57,319 nt of DNA from Rhodococcus sp. G-MC3 (lineage in GTDB: Bacteria > Actinomycetota > Actinomycetes > Mycobacteriales > Mycobacteriaceae), in the NCBI RefSeq assembly GCF_030063335.1, contig NZ_JASISW010000028.1:1-57319 (forward strand). The letters run 5' to 3'. The notes below the pieces were generated by a model, which saw only the letters and a program-made list of their open reading frames with translations, was not told the origin of the DNA and searched no databases. Numbering within the stretch: the first letter of the stretch is position 1; every line of letters begins with the position of its first letter. A program made the translations under genes and the position numbers. This document shows, piece by piece, positions 1 through 11,827 of the stretch.

Positions 1-5
1 ACAGA

Positions 6-122
6 GTTACGGCGGCCATAGCGGAGGGGAAACGCCCGGTCCCATTCCGAACCCGGAAGCTAAGCCCTCCAGCGCCGATGGTACTGCACTCGACAGGGTG
101 TGGGAGAGTAGGACACCGCCGA
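6..122 (+). rRNA. rrf: 5S ribosomal RNA
   Basis: The sequence has the classic actinobacterial 5S core, including CCCATTCCGAACCCGGAAG and GGTGTGGGAGAGTAGG. The ends TACGGCGG and CCGCCGAA pair to close helix I. Length is about 117 nt, as expected. It is the last gene of an rRNA operon whose 23S gene would lie left of the window. The exact ends are uncertain by a few bases. Confidence 0.96.
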
Positions 123-138
123 ACACACTTCGATCAAA

Positions 139-167
139 GGGGACCCACACGGTGGGTCCCCTTTTTT
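139..167 (+). terminator. rRNA operon intrinsic terminator
   Basis: A perfect 10-bp stem, GGGGACCCAC / GTGGGTCCCC with a 3-nt loop, is followed directly by six T. It starts 17 nt after the 5S gene, so it is the terminator of the rRNA operon. Confidence 0.95.
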
Positions 168-228
168 CTGTTTACAGCCCTTTCTCTGATTTGATTGGGG
201 GCGCAACGCACGATCGAAAGGAACCGCT

Positions 229-1155
229 GTGCCGGAAGACAGCAACGACCGCCGCTCCTTCCGCGGTGACGGGACCCCACGCTCGAACGATCCGCGTGGC
301 GGCCGAACCGGCGGACGGCCCGATGGTGCGGGACGGTCGGGCAATCCCCGCAGGTCCGAAGGCGCCGGTCGCCCGAACGATCGCCGCGGCGACGGACCTC
401 CACACCGGCGTGGTGGTGAGGGTGGATTCTCGGGGGATCGTCGCACCGGCGGTGGCCCGGCAGATCGTCGTCCACCGCGTCCCGAAGAACCGGATCTGCC
501 CGATGAGCTCGAAGCAAGTGAGCTCGAGCCGGCTGTACGCCGCGACTTGCTCAGCCTGGACAAGAACAATGCGACAGCGGTAGCTCGCCACCTTGTGATG
601 GCGAGTCGACTCGTCGACGACGATCCCCAGCTTGCCCTTCAGCATGCGCGTGCGGCACGTCAACGGGCCGGTCGCATCGCTGTTGTTCGCGAGACCGCAG
701 GAATCACCGCCTATCACGCGGGTGAATGGGCCGAAGCGCTGTCGGAGCTCCGTGCGGCTCGCCGCATGGCGGGCGGGCCTGGACATATCGCGGTCATGGC
801 GGACTGCGAGCGCGGTCTCGGTCGTCCCGAACGCGCTATCGAACTGGGTCGAAGTGACGAGGCTCGGGAACTGACCGGCGACGAAGCGTCGGAACTCCGG
901 ATCGTCGTCGCCGGCGCACGGATGGATCTCAGCCAGTTCGATCAGGCGGTAGTGACACTGCAGACACCTGATCTCGATTCGTCACGGTCCGGCACCGCAG
1001 CGGCACGGCTCTTCTATGTCTACGCGGACGCTTTGGTAGCGGCTGGTCGTGTCGACGAAGGCATCAAGTGGTTCCTGAATTCGGCTGCGGCCGATGTCGA
1101 CGGCGAAACCGACGCGGAAGAGCGCGTCGAGGAGCTGTCGGGTTTGGGCGAATGA
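229..1155 (+). CDS. TPR-like conserved protein (Rv1691-type)
   Basis: This is a 308-residue protein with a GTG start preceded by a GAAAGGAAC ribosome site. Residues 1 to about 90 are low complexity, rich in Arg, Gly, Pro and Asp and probably disordered. From about residue 100 the sequence becomes Ala/Leu/Arg-rich paired helices (for example AWRALQHARAARQRAGR-like stretches around residues 137-155), typical of tetratricopeptide repeats. Position directly before the phosphatase and tlyA matches Rv1691 of M. tuberculosis, which has the same annotation and no established function. The stop overlaps the next start (ATGA), so the two genes are translationally coupled. The function is unknown, and a scaffold role is only a guess. 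Confidence 0.85.
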   Translation: MPEDSNDRRSFRGDGTPRSNDPRGGRTGGRPDGAGRSGNPRRSEGAGRPNDRRGDGPPHRRGGEGGFSGDRRTGGGPADRRPPRPEEPDLPDELEASELEPAVRRDLLSLDKNNATAVARHLVMASRLVDDDPQLALQHARAARQRAGRIAVVRETAGITAYHAGEWAEALSELRAARRMAGGPGHIAVMADCERGLGRPERAIELGRSDEARELTGDEASELRIVVAGARMDLSQFDQAVVTLQTPDLDSSRSGTAAARLFYVYADALVAAGRVDEGIKWFLNSAAADVDGETDAEERVEELSGLGE

Positions 1156-2141
1156 CGACTCTCCGTTCTCAGCACGATGTATTGCTGCTCGATCTTGATG
1201 GAACCGTCTATCAGGGACAAGATCCGATCGACGGGGCCCTCGACGCGCTGAAGTTGGGTCGGGAGAAGCAGTTCTTCGTCACGAACAACGCCAGCCGCTC
1301 GCCGGCGAGTGTTGCCGAGCATCTTCGCGAGCTCGGCTTCGATACTTCGGAGGACTACGTCGTGACCAGCGCGCAGGTTGCTGCGCGCATGTTGGCCGAT
1401 CGGATTCCGGCTGGTTCTTCGGTCGTCGTCGTCGGCACCGATGCCCTCGTCGACGAGATCTCGCTGGTGGGGCTGACGCCGGTGCGCAGCTCCGATGGTG
1501 AGCCGAAGGCGGTTGTCCAAGGGCACAATGTTGCGTCGGACTGGGGCATCCTCGCCGAGGCGACATTCGCCATCCGTGCGGGTGCGATCTGGGTTGCCAC
1601 CAACACTGATGCAACGTTGCCGACTGCGCGCGGTCTTGCGCCTGGGAACGGTTCGATGGTGGCGGCTGTACGGACGGCTGCGGGAGTCGAACCTTTGGTC
1701 GCAGGTAAGCCCGCCGCGCCGATCATGCACGACGCGATCCGGTTGAGCGGAGCCGAACGACCGCTCGTGGTCGGAGACAGGTTGGACACCGATATCGCAG
1801 GCGCAAACGCGACAGGAATTCCGTCGCTTCTGGTGCTGACCGGGGTCAGTAGCGCGCTCGACGCGGTCCGTGCGATTCCGGAGGAGCGTCCCACTCATAT
1901 CGGCTTCGATCTGGACATCCTGAACCAGCCCACGGCGAATTCTGTTGTGGGATCCAGAGACGGTTGGGCGGCAACGTCCGTCGACGGTGTTCTGACAGTG
2001 AGGTTCGAGGGTTCGACCACCTGTTCGACCCTCGACGGGTTGCTTACGGTGGCAGCGGCAGCCTGGCAGGACGAGGAGTGGTCCACGGTGAACGTCGTCG
2101 GCCACGGCACCGAACAACTTGCCGACCTTCTGACTGCCTGA
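1152..2141 (+). CDS. HAD-superfamily D,L-glycerol-3-phosphate phosphatase
   Basis: This is a 329-residue NagD/PGP-type HAD phosphatase. The nucleophile motif DLDGTVYQG begins at residue 14. The FVTNNASR motif follows in the next 40 residues, and VVGDRLDTDIAGA near residue 200 is the metal-binding motif. The M. tuberculosis orthologue in the same position, Rv1692, has been characterised as a D,L-glycerol-3-phosphate phosphatase that recycles glycerol from lipid breakdown; that activity is inferred here by synteny. ATG at 1152 is chosen because it overlaps the preceding stop and gives the family length. The last 70 residues are a variable tail. Confidence 0.9.
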   Translation: MTTLRSQHDVLLLDLDGTVYQGQDPIDGALDALKLGREKQFFVTNNASRSPASVAEHLRELGFDTSEDYVVTSAQVAARMLADRIPAGSSVVVVGTDALVDEISLVGLTPVRSSDGEPKAVVQGHNVASDWGILAEATFAIRAGAIWVATNTDATLPTARGLAPGNGSMVAAVRTAAGVEPLVAGKPAAPIMHDAIRLSGAERPLVVGDRLDTDIAGANATGIPSLLVLTGVSSALDAVRAIPEERPTHIGFDLDILNQPTANSVVGSRDGWAATSVDGVLTVRFEGSTTCSTLDGLLTVAAAAWQDEEWSTVNVVGHGTEQLADLLTA

Positions 2142-2195
2142 CTCGCAGGGGATATGCGCTCGGACATGTGTCACCGTGATCCGATAGCGTGAGCG

Positions 2196-2408
2196 GTGAT
2201 GAGCACCCCTATTCCACTCCCCGGACAACACCGGCCGTCCGAGACCCCAGCGGTCGAGCCGACCGCTGTCGAGGCCGAAGTGGACAGTCTCCTGGACCGC
2301 CTCCCGACCGATGCTGACGCGCCGATGGATCTGAACGTGCAAGCGCAAATCCTCGAACGTGCGCACGATGTTCTCGTGCAGGCACTATCGTCCGTGGACA
2401 AGAGCTGA
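2196..2408 (+). CDS. small conserved actinobacterial protein (Rv1693-type)
   Basis: This is a 70-residue acidic protein that starts GTG-ATG. It has a Pro-rich beginning and then a predicted helix (EAEVDSLLDRL, and LNVQAQILERAHDVLVQAL). It lies between the phosphatase gene and tlyA, exactly where Rv1693 lies in M. tuberculosis. It ends one base before the tlyA start, so it is co-transcribed. No function is established. Confidence 0.8.
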   Translation: MMSTPIPLPGQHRPSETPAVEPTAVEAEVDSLLDRLPTDADAPMDLNVQAQILERAHDVLVQALSSVDKS

Positions 2409-2409
2409 C

Positions 2410-3237
2410 ATGGCGCGGCGCGCACGCGTCGACGCCGAACTCGTACGTCGAGGTTTGGCTCGGTCACGCGAACACGCAGTCGAGTTGATCGACGCTCGCC
2501 GGGTAAAGATCGCCGGGACCGTGGCCACGAAACCGGCGACAGCGGTCGAGGCGGGTACTCCGCTTTTGGTCGCAGAAGAAGACAACGAGATTCAGTGGGC
2601 TTCGCGAGGCGCGCACAAGCTACTTGGGGCGTTGAACGTTTTCGAACAGGGCGGCTTCGCCGTCGCGGGTAGACGATGCCTCGATGCCGGTGCCTCGACC
2701 GGAGGATTCACAGACGTATTGCTCAGCAAGGACGCACGCGAAGTAGTGGCCGTGGACGTTGGATACGGCCAGATGGTGTGGCGCCTGCAGTCCGACGTTC
2801 GAGTCAAGGTCATCGACCGCACCAATGTTCGTTCGATCGACGCGGACATCCTCGGGGGAGTCGTGGACGTAGTTGTCGCCGACCTGTCTTTCATTTCGCT
2901 CAAACTGGTACTTCCCGCGTTCGTCGCGAGTGTCGCACCGGGTGCGGACTTGGCGCTGATGGTCAAACCGCAGTTCGAGGTCGGCAAGGACAGGGTCGGT
3001 ACGGGAGGCGTGGTCAGGGACCCCGAACTCCGCGTGCGGTCCGTTGTCGAGGTGGCCGAGGCTGCCGCAGGACTCGGGTTGAGGTTGCAGGATGTGACTG
3101 CCAGTCCGCTTCCTGGCCCCTCAGGCAACGTCGAGTATTTTTTGTGGCTACGATCGCAGTCCGTGGCGCAGGAAGTCTCGTCCGAGCGTGATGTCGCAGC
3201 CCTCGTGCAGCGCGCCGTCGAGGAAGGACCACAGTGA
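2410..3237 (+). CDS. tlyA: TlyA 16S/23S rRNA (cytidine-2'-O)-methyltransferase
   Basis: This is a 275-residue protein (family about 270). Residues 1-60 form an S4 RNA-binding domain (RRARVDAELVRRGLARSREH). The rest is an FtsJ-like Rossmann methyltransferase with the SAM-binding motif LDAGASTGGFTDVLL near residue 83. VVDVVVADLSFISLK and MVKPQFEVGK supply the catalytic Asp and Lys positions. TlyA methylates C1409 of 16S and C1920 of 23S rRNA in mycobacteria and its loss gives capreomycin resistance. ATG at 2410 was chosen over an earlier in-frame ATG because homology starts there. Confidence 0.95.
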   Translation: MARRARVDAELVRRGLARSREHAVELIDARRVKIAGTVATKPATAVEAGTPLLVAEEDNEIQWASRGAHKLLGALNVFEQGGFAVAGRRCLDAGASTGGFTDVLLSKDAREVVAVDVGYGQMVWRLQSDVRVKVIDRTNVRSIDADILGGVVDVVVADLSFISLKLVLPAFVASVAPGADLALMVKPQFEVGKDRVGTGGVVRDPELRVRSVVEVAEAAAGLGLRLQDVTASPLPGPSGNVEYFLWLRSQSVAQEVSSERDVAALVQRAVEEGPQ

Positions 3238-3253
3238 CAACGAAGGGTGAGAA

Positions 3254-4192
3254 GTGACAGCGCCGCGTGAGGTTTTGCTCGTAGCTCATCCCGGACGACC
3301 CGATATCACCGAGACTGCCCGGCGTGTGGGAAAGGTTTTCGGTGAGGCCGGCATCCGGTTGAGGGTTCTTCTCGACGAGGTCGACTCGTCGCGTATCGAA
3401 GCTATGGACGGACCCGACGGACACGAGGGACTGGCATCGGACCTCGAACTGACCGTCGTGGAGTTCGGCCCGGAGGCGGCGGTCGGGTGCGAGTTGGTTT
3501 TGGTTCTCGGAGGAGACGGAACGTTCCTGCGCGCCGCCGAACTCGCTCAGGCCGCAGCAATCCCGGTTCTCGGAATAAATCTCGGACGCATCGGATTTCT
3601 CGCCGAAGCCGAGGCAGATCATCTAGAGGACGCGCTTGCTCGCGTCGTGAGTTGTGACTACCGAATCGAAGACCGGATGACGTTGGACGTCACGGTTCGA
3701 GTCGGCGATCGAGTGGTCGAACATGGGTGGGCCCTGAACGAGGCCAGTATCGAGAACGGTTCTCGCCTCGGGGTTCTCGAAGTTGTGCTCGAGGTGGACG
3801 ATCGACCGGTATCGGCGTTCGGGTGTGACGGTGTTCTGATCTCGACGCCTACGGGTTCGACCGCGTACGCCTTTTCGGCTGGCGGCCCGGTTGTCTGGCC
3901 GGAACTCGAAGCGATACTTGTCATTCCGAGCAATGCGCATGCACTGTTCGCGCGGCCGCTCGTCACCAGTCCCGAGTCGGTCATCGCCGTGGAAACCGAT
4001 GCCGGCGGACACGAGGCGCTGGTGTTCTGTGACGGCCGAAGGACGATGAAGCTACCTGCCGGGGGACGCGTGGAGGTCATCCGAGGCGCCGCACCGATCA
4101 AGTGGGTTCGGCTGGATTCGGCGCCATTCGCCGATCGAATGGTGACCAAGTTTGCGTTGCCCACTTCCGGTTGGCGGGGGAGGGCGAGGTAA
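3254..4192 (+). CDS. nadK: NAD kinase
   Basis: This is a 312-residue enzyme that phosphorylates NAD to NADP. The diagnostic GGDGT motif is at residues 86-90 with [12 protein letters not shown] downstream. The NE motif ([12 protein letters not shown]) and the [15 protein letters not shown] loop complete the active site. GTG start at 3254 follows GGTGAGAAG. It sits between tlyA and recN as in mycobacteria (Rv1695), with a 2-nt gap to recN. Confidence 0.96.
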   Translation: MTAPREVLLVAHPGRPDITETARRVGKVFGEAGIRLRVLLDEVDSSRIEAMDGPDGHEGLASDLELTVVEFGPEAAVGCELVLVLGGDGTFLRAAELAQAAAIPVLGINLGRIGFLAEAEADHLEDALARVVSCDYRIEDRMTLDVTVRVGDRVVEHGWALNEASIENGSRLGVLEVVLEVDDRPVSAFGCDGVLISTPTGSTAYAFSAGGPVVWPELEAILVIPSNAHALFARPLVTSPESVIAVETDAGGHEALVFCDGRRTMKLPAGGRVEVIRGAAPIKWVRLDSAPFADRMVTKFALPTSGWRGRAR

Positions 4193-4194
4193 CC

Positions 4195-5961
4195 ATGCTC
4201 GAAGAGATTCGAATCGACAGCCTTGGAGTCATCTCGTCGGCGAGTGCTCAGTTCCACGAGGGCCTCACCGTACTGACGGGTGAGACCGGGGCGGGTAAGA
4301 CGATGGTGGTCACCAGCCTTCACCTGCTTTCGGGCGCGCGAGCAGATGCGGGCAGAGTTCGACTCGGTGCAGATCGGGCGGTGGTCGAGGGCCGATTCAG
4401 CACGGACACGGCATCGGCGCAGGTTGTCGACGAAGTCGAGAAGGTCCTCGAATCAGCGGGCGCGCAACGCGACGAGGACGATTCGATCATCGCTCTTCGA
4501 ACTGTCAATGCCGACGGACGATCCCGGGCGCACCTTGGCGGTCGCAGTGTTCCTGCAGCTGTTCTGTCGGGATTCACTGATTCGTTGTTGACAGTCCACG
4601 GACAGAATGATCAGCTGCGTTTGCTGCGGGCAGACCGGCAACTCGATGCACTCGATCGGTTTGCAGGCGAGTCTGTCGCGAGCCCTTTGAAGAAGTACCG
4701 GGCAGCGCGGACGCAGTGGTTGTCCGTGCGCACAGAGCTGATCGACCGCACCGAGCGCAGTCGTGAGCTTGCTCAGGAAGCCGATCGCCTTCAGTTCGGA
4801 CTTCAGGAGATCGAGGCCGTTGCCCCCGAGTCCGGGGAGGATGTGAAGGTTGCAGGTGATGTTCGCCGACTCGGCGACCTCGATTCACTCCGTGAATCGG
4901 CGGAAGTCGCTGGAGCTGCTCTGGTCGGAGCCGCCGACGATACAGGCGAGGGTCTTTCAGCGCTCTACCTTCTGGGGGAGGCGCGCACCAGGCTCGAAAG
5001 CGCCGACGATGCACTCCTTTCCGAGCTTGTCCCACGTGTCAACGACGCTCTGGCCGTCGTCACCGACATCGGTGCGGACATCACCTCGTATCTTGCAGAT
5101 CTACCGTCGGATCCCAGCGCTCTCGAGACGTTGCTCAATCGTCAGGCCGAGCTCAAATCGTTGACCCGCAAGTACGCGGCGGACGTCGATGGCGTGATTT
5201 CCTGGGCGGAGGATGCGCGCGCTCGTCTGTCGAAGATCGACGTGTCGGCAGATGCACTTGCCGAGCTGTCGGCTCGCGTCGACGAGACAGCACTCGAGGT
5301 GGCCGCATGCGCAAGCAAGCTGACCGCGGCGCGTAGCAAGGCAGCATCAAAACTCGCGAAGGCGGTCAGTTCGGAATTGGCTGGTCTCGCGATGGGCAAA
5401 GCCAAGCTGCAACTCGACCTTCGTACGCTGCCCGCCGGTCCTGAAGATTCTGCGCCGATGACCGTCGATGGCACTGAGCTTCACGCAGGCCAGCGTGGGG
5501 TCGACGAGGTCGAATTCAAGCTCTCGGCACACGACGGAGCCCAGGCTCTCCCGATCAGTAAGAGTGCATCCGGTGGTGAGCTTTCGCGCGTCATGTTGGC
5601 CCTCGAAGTAGTGCTCGCAGGATCCGACAAAGGCGCAACGATGGTGTTCGACGAGGTCGATGCGGGTGTCGGTGGTCGAGCGGCGGTCGAGGTCGGCCGA
5701 CGTCTCGCGCGTCTGGCACGCACGCACCAGGTCATCGTCGTAACCCACCTTCCGCAGGTCGCGGCCTTCGCCGACACGCATCTCGTCGTCGACAAGGCGG
5801 ATGCGAAAAAGGGTGCGGCGAACAGTGGCGTCAAAACTCTGTCTTCGTCGGAACGCGTCGTCGAACTCGCTCGAATGTTGGCCGGTCTCGACGACACCGA
5901 AACCGGTCGTGCACATGCAGAAGAGCTGCTCGCGACGGCCCGAGCGGACCGCGACGACTGA
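4195..5961 (+). CDS. recN: DNA repair protein RecN
   Basis: This is a 588-residue SMC-like ATPase of double-strand-break repair. Walker A GETGAGKT is at residues 29-36. A long coiled-coil middle (about 160-400) follows. The ABC signature SASGGELSRVMLALE and Walker B MVFDEVDAGVGG lie near residues 455-500, and the D-loop/H-switch THLPQVAAFAD follows. ATG at 4195 is preceded by GGGGGAGGGCGAGG. It follows nadK by 2 nt, so it is in the same operon. Confidence 0.96.
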   Translation: MLEEIRIDSLGVISSASAQFHEGLTVLTGETGAGKTMVVTSLHLLSGARADAGRVRLGADRAVVEGRFSTDTASAQVVDEVEKVLESAGAQRDEDDSIIALRTVNADGRSRAHLGGRSVPAAVLSGFTDSLLTVHGQNDQLRLLRADRQLDALDRFAGESVASPLKKYRAARTQWLSVRTELIDRTERSRELAQEADRLQFGLQEIEAVAPESGEDVKVAGDVRRLGDLDSLRESAEVAGAALVGAADDTGEGLSALYLLGEARTRLESADDALLSELVPRVNDALAVVTDIGADITSYLADLPSDPSALETLLNRQAELKSLTRKYAADVDGVISWAEDARARLSKIDVSADALAELSARVDETALEVAACASKLTAARSKAASKLAKAVSSELAGLAMGKAKLQLDLRTLPAGPEDSAPMTVDGTELHAGQRGVDEVEFKLSAHDGAQALPISKSASGGELSRVMLALEVVLAGSDKGATMVFDEVDAGVGGRAAVEVGRRLARLARTHQVIVVTHLPQVAAFADTHLVVDKADAKKGAANSGVKTLSSSERVVELARMLAGLDDTETGRAHAEELLATARADRDD

Positions 5962-6127
5962 CTCCTCCCGGGTTCCCACGCACATGAACGTGCATACGCG
6001 CTGGTCCGGACGTGTCGAGCACACCATGCCTCGCGTCGCTCGATGCTCGAGACTGATGAGGCTCGTGTGAGCCGTGTGGTAGTTGTTTCGGCGCGCCTCC
6101 ACCGACGGGCGTGTCGGCGGCGTCATC

Positions 6128-7321
6128 ATGGAAGCCATGAAGATGCCGGCTCTGTTATCACGTAGTCAGGATTCGCTGCCCGGAATCAGTGGTATCGCCC
6201 GGGTCGATCGCAATACCGCCAAGCTGCTCAAGCGCGTCGGTCCGGGAGATGTCGTCGTTCTCGACGAACTCGACCTGGATCGTCTGACCGCCGATGCGCT
6301 GGTGGCGGCCGGGGTCCTCGCGGTGGTCAACGCGTCCCCGTCGATATCGGGCAGGTATCCCAACCTCGGTCCCGAGGCGATCGTCGCCAACGGCATCACT
6401 CTGATCGACTCGGCAGGCGCCGACATCTTCAAGAAGATCAAGGACGGTGCCAAGGTCCGCCTCAACGAGGGGGGCGTGTACACCGGTGATCGTCGCATCG
6501 CCAAAGGCGAGGAGCTGAGCGAAGCAGAGATCTCGGACAAGATGATCGAAGCCAAGACCGGCCTGGTGGATCATCTCGAAGCATTCTCCGGAAACACCAT
6601 CGAGTTCATCCGCACCGAAAGTCCACTACTGATCGACGGCGTCGGGGTTCCCGACATCGACATCGTGCTGCAGGACCGGCACGTGGTGGTCGTGGCGGAT
6701 GGTCCAGGTCACGCCGAGGACCTGAAGAACCTGAAGCCGTTCATCAAGGAGTACTCGCCCGTCATCATCGGGGTTGGAGCCGGAGCGGATACTGCAATGC
6801 GGGCGGGCTACCGTCCGGACCTCATCGTCGGGGATCCGGAGGACATCACGGCGCAGACGCTGAAATGCGGCGCTGAGGTGGTGCTTCCTGCCGATTCAGA
6901 CGGCCATGCACATGGTCTGGAGCGAATTCAGGATCTCGGTATCGGTGCGATGACCTTCCCCGCCACCGGTGCGCCCGCTGATCTTGCGCTTCTGCTCGCC
7001 GACCACCACGGTGCGTCGCTGATCGTCACCGTCGGTAGCCCCGCCAGCCTCGACGAGTTCTTCGATCGTGGACGACGGAACACCAACCCGGCGGCATTCA
7101 TGACCCGCCTCAAAGTCGGCGCGAAACTTGTCGACTCGAAAGCTGTAGCGACGTTGTATCGCAGCCGGGTCTCCGGGGGAGCGGTCGCATTGCTCATCCT
7201 TGCCGCCCTCGTTGCGATCATCGTTGCCTTGGTCGTGTCCAACATGGGAAGTGAAGTTCTGGACTGGGCAGTAAATCTGTGGAATTCCTTCGCTGTGTGG
7301 GTCCAGGGGTTGCTCGCGTGA
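6128..7321 (+). CDS. steA: SteA, cell-separation membrane protein (Rv1697-type)
   Basis: This is a protein of about 397 residues. It has a long cytoplasmic part related to thiamine-pyrophosphokinase-like proteins (VGDPEDITAQTL near 240) and one C-terminal membrane helix (GAVALLILAALVAIIVALVV). In Corynebacterium glutamicum SteA and SteB form a complex needed for cell separation through peptidoglycan hydrolysis. It lies between recN and steB as in M. tuberculosis. The start is uncertain: ATG 6128 and ATG 6137 are both possible and no strong ribosome site decides. Confidence 0.88.
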   Translation: MEAMKMPALLSRSQDSLPGISGIARVDRNTAKLLKRVGPGDVVVLDELDLDRLTADALVAAGVLAVVNASPSISGRYPNLGPEAIVANGITLIDSAGADIFKKIKDGAKVRLNEGGVYTGDRRIAKGEELSEAEISDKMIEAKTGLVDHLEAFSGNTIEFIRTESPLLIDGVGVPDIDIVLQDRHVVVVADGPGHAEDLKNLKPFIKEYSPVIIGVGAGADTAMRAGYRPDLIVGDPEDITAQTLKCGAEVVLPADSDGHAHGLERIQDLGIGAMTFPATGAPADLALLLADHHGASLIVTVGSPASLDEFFDRGRRNTNPAAFMTRLKVGAKLVDSKAVATLYRSRVSGGAVALLILAALVAIIVALVVSNMGSEVLDWAVNLWNSFAVWVQGLLA

Positions 7322-8262
7322 TTTCTATGCGCCAACATGCCATTTCGATCGCGGCAATCTTCATCGCGCTGGCAATCGGTGTGGTCCTCGGGTCCGGTCT
7401 GCTCTCGAGTGGTCTCGTGTCCGGTTTGCGAGACGACAAGACCGATCTTCAGAATGATGTGAACTCGTTGCAGGACACCAACAATCAGCTCGGCGAGCAG
7501 CTCAACTCGGCCGACGGGTTCGATGCCGCCGTCTCAGGACGCGTGGTTCGGGACGCACTCGCGGACCGAAGTGTCGTCGTGATCACCACCCCGGATGCCG
7601 ACCCCGGCGACGTCGAGGGCGTTACGAGGTCGATCCAGGCGTCGGGCGCTGCAGTCACGGGCCGTGTATCGCTGACCGATTCGTTCGTCTCTGCAGCGAG
7701 CGGCGACGATCTCCGTACTCGGCTGACCAACGTCGTCCCTGCCGGTATTCAGCTGCGCACGGGTGCTGTGGACCAGGGAAGCCTGGCCGGCGACCTGTTG
7801 GGCTCAGTCCTTCTGTTGAACGCCCAGACTGCCGAGCCGCAGTCCTCTCCCGAGGAGTTGTCGCTCGCCCTGGAGACGCTGCGTAGCGGTGGATTCATCG
7901 CGTACGACAACGGCGCTGTCGCGCCTGCTCAGCTAGCCGTCGTGGTCACCGGTGCCAATACCTCGAACGAGGACGGCAACCGCGGTGCAATCGTCGCTCG
8001 CTTCGCGGGCGGACTCGATGCGAGGGGCGCTGGAACGGTTCTTGCGGGTCGTACCGGCGCTGCGGACGGCAATGGGCCGGTCGCTGTCATTCGCGCGGAC
8101 GCGGCCCTGTCGGCTGCTGTGAGCACTGTCGACAACGTGGATCGTGAGGCAGGTCGGATAACGACGGCGTTGGCGTTGCAGGAGCAGTTGGACGGTGCGT
8201 CGGGTCGATACGGAACGGGCGCGAACTCCACTGCAGTGACGGTCGGGGCACCGGCACGCTAG
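7318..8262 (+). CDS. steB: SteB/MctB-type membrane-anchored protein (Rv1698-type)
   Basis: This is a 314-residue protein, the same length as Rv1698. GTG at 7318 overlaps the steA stop. Residues 7-30 are one membrane helix (ISIAAIFIALAIGVVLGSG). A coiled-coil stretch follows (DDKTDLQNDVNSLQDTNNQL), then an extracytoplasmic domain. The Corynebacterium homologue SteB partners SteA, while Rv1698 (MctB) was described as a copper-export or outer-membrane channel protein. The steA overlap favours the SteA-SteB complex role, but the copper role cannot be excluded. Confidence 0.88.
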   Translation: MISMRQHAISIAAIFIALAIGVVLGSGLLSSGLVSGLRDDKTDLQNDVNSLQDTNNQLGEQLNSADGFDAAVSGRVVRDALADRSVVVITTPDADPGDVEGVTRSIQASGAAVTGRVSLTDSFVSAASGDDLRTRLTNVVPAGIQLRTGAVDQGSLAGDLLGSVLLLNAQTAEPQSSPEELSLALETLRSGGFIAYDNGAVAPAQLAVVVTGANTSNEDGNRGAIVARFAGGLDARGAGTVLAGRTGAADGNGPVAVIRADAALSAAVSTVDNVDREAGRITTALALQEQLDGASGRYGTGANSTAVTVGAPAR

Positions 8263-8368
8263 AAGAAGGCACTGAGGTCGCTTGCCTGAAATGGCGCGTC
8301 GTTCGCGATGATGCACCGATTGGTGTTACCGTGAAGACCCGTGGGCAGCAGGCCCATTATGTACGTAA

Positions 8369-10800
<2,432 letters not shown>

Positions 10801-10806
10801 TTTGCC

Positions 10807-11721
10807 GTGCTGAGCGATCAGATTTCGACCTACCTGGATCATTTGGAGGTCGAGCGGGGCGCCGCGAAGAACACTCTGTCCTCGTACCGCCGAGATCTTC
10901 GGCGGTACGAGGCATTTCTGTCCGGCCACCGGATCGACGATCTCGGCGGAGTGGCCGAGGCCGACGTGTCCGAGTTCGTTCTCGATCTGCGCCGCGGCAG
11001 CGATGAGTTCCCGGCACTTGCCGCCAGCTCTGCGGCGCGGACGCTCATCGCTGTTCGTGGGCTGCACAAGTTCGCCGCGGCCGAGGGAATGACGCGGCTG
11101 GATGTGGCGAGTGCCGTCAAACCGCCGACGCCGAGTCGCCGGTTGCCCAAGTCGCTTCCGCTCGATCAGGTTCTCGCAATTCTCGACTCGGCGACCATCT
11201 CAGGTGACGAAGCACCGCGGGGCCTACGGGACAAGGCGATACTCGAACTTCTGTATTCGACCGGTGCGCGTATCTCCGAGGCCGTGGGTCTGGATGTGGA
11301 AGACATCGACACCGAGACCCGTTCGGTGCTGCTGCGCGGCAAGGGGGACAAACAGCGGATCGTTCCTGTCGGACGTCCAGCCATCGAGGCAATCGACGCG
11401 TATCTGATTCGAGGCAGGCCTGCACTGGCAAAGAAGGCGACGCCCGCGTTGTTTCTGAATGCGCGCAGTGGGCGATTGTCGAGGCAGAGCGCTTGGCAGG
11501 TGTTGCATTGCGCTGCTGAGCGGGCAGGGATCGCGACCGCCGTGTCGCCGCACACGCTGCGACATTCTTTCGCGACGCATCTTCTCGACGGTGGCGCCGA
11601 TGTGCGTGTCGTGCAGGAGCTCCTCGGTCACGCCTCGGTCACCACGACACAGATCTACACTCTCGTCACCGTCAATACGCTGCGAGAAGTATGGGCGGAG
11701 GCGCATCCGCGTGCTCGATGA
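10807..11721 (+). CDS. xerD: Tyrosine recombinase XerD
   Basis: This is a 304-residue site-specific recombinase that resolves chromosome dimers at dif with XerC and FtsK. The N-terminal core-binding domain (residues 1-90) is followed by the catalytic domain with [12 protein letters not shown] (first Arg), [14 protein letters not shown] (His-x-x-Arg), [14 protein letters not shown] (His and nucleophile Tyr). GTG start follows the Nudix gene by 6 nt. Location in the pyrG-scpA block matches Rv1701 and separates it from the phage-type integrase at 18560. Confidence 0.95.
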   Translation: MLSDQISTYLDHLEVERGAAKNTLSSYRRDLRRYEAFLSGHRIDDLGGVAEADVSEFVLDLRRGSDEFPALAASSAARTLIAVRGLHKFAAAEGMTRLDVASAVKPPTPSRRLPKSLPLDQVLAILDSATISGDEAPRGLRDKAILELLYSTGARISEAVGLDVEDIDTETRSVLLRGKGDKQRIVPVGRPAIEAIDAYLIRGRPALAKKATPALFLNARSGRLSRQSAWQVLHCAAERAGIATAVSPHTLRHSFATHLLDGGADVRVVQELLGHASVTTTQIYTLVTVNTLREVWAEAHPRAR

Positions 11722-11827
11722 CGGCGAGGACAAACACTTTGTGCGTGTCCGGCGAACCCGGCGCCCGGGCACGCGGTAGCGTTGAAGATCAATTGCAGGA
11801 TTGAACGGACAGGGGAGCGTAGGACAC

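Noticed and set aside
98..583. Open frames on both strands over the 5S gene and the TPR gene N-terminus
   Set aside because: They cross the 5S gene and terminator or mirror the Arg/Gly-rich coding region; no ribosome site or domain.
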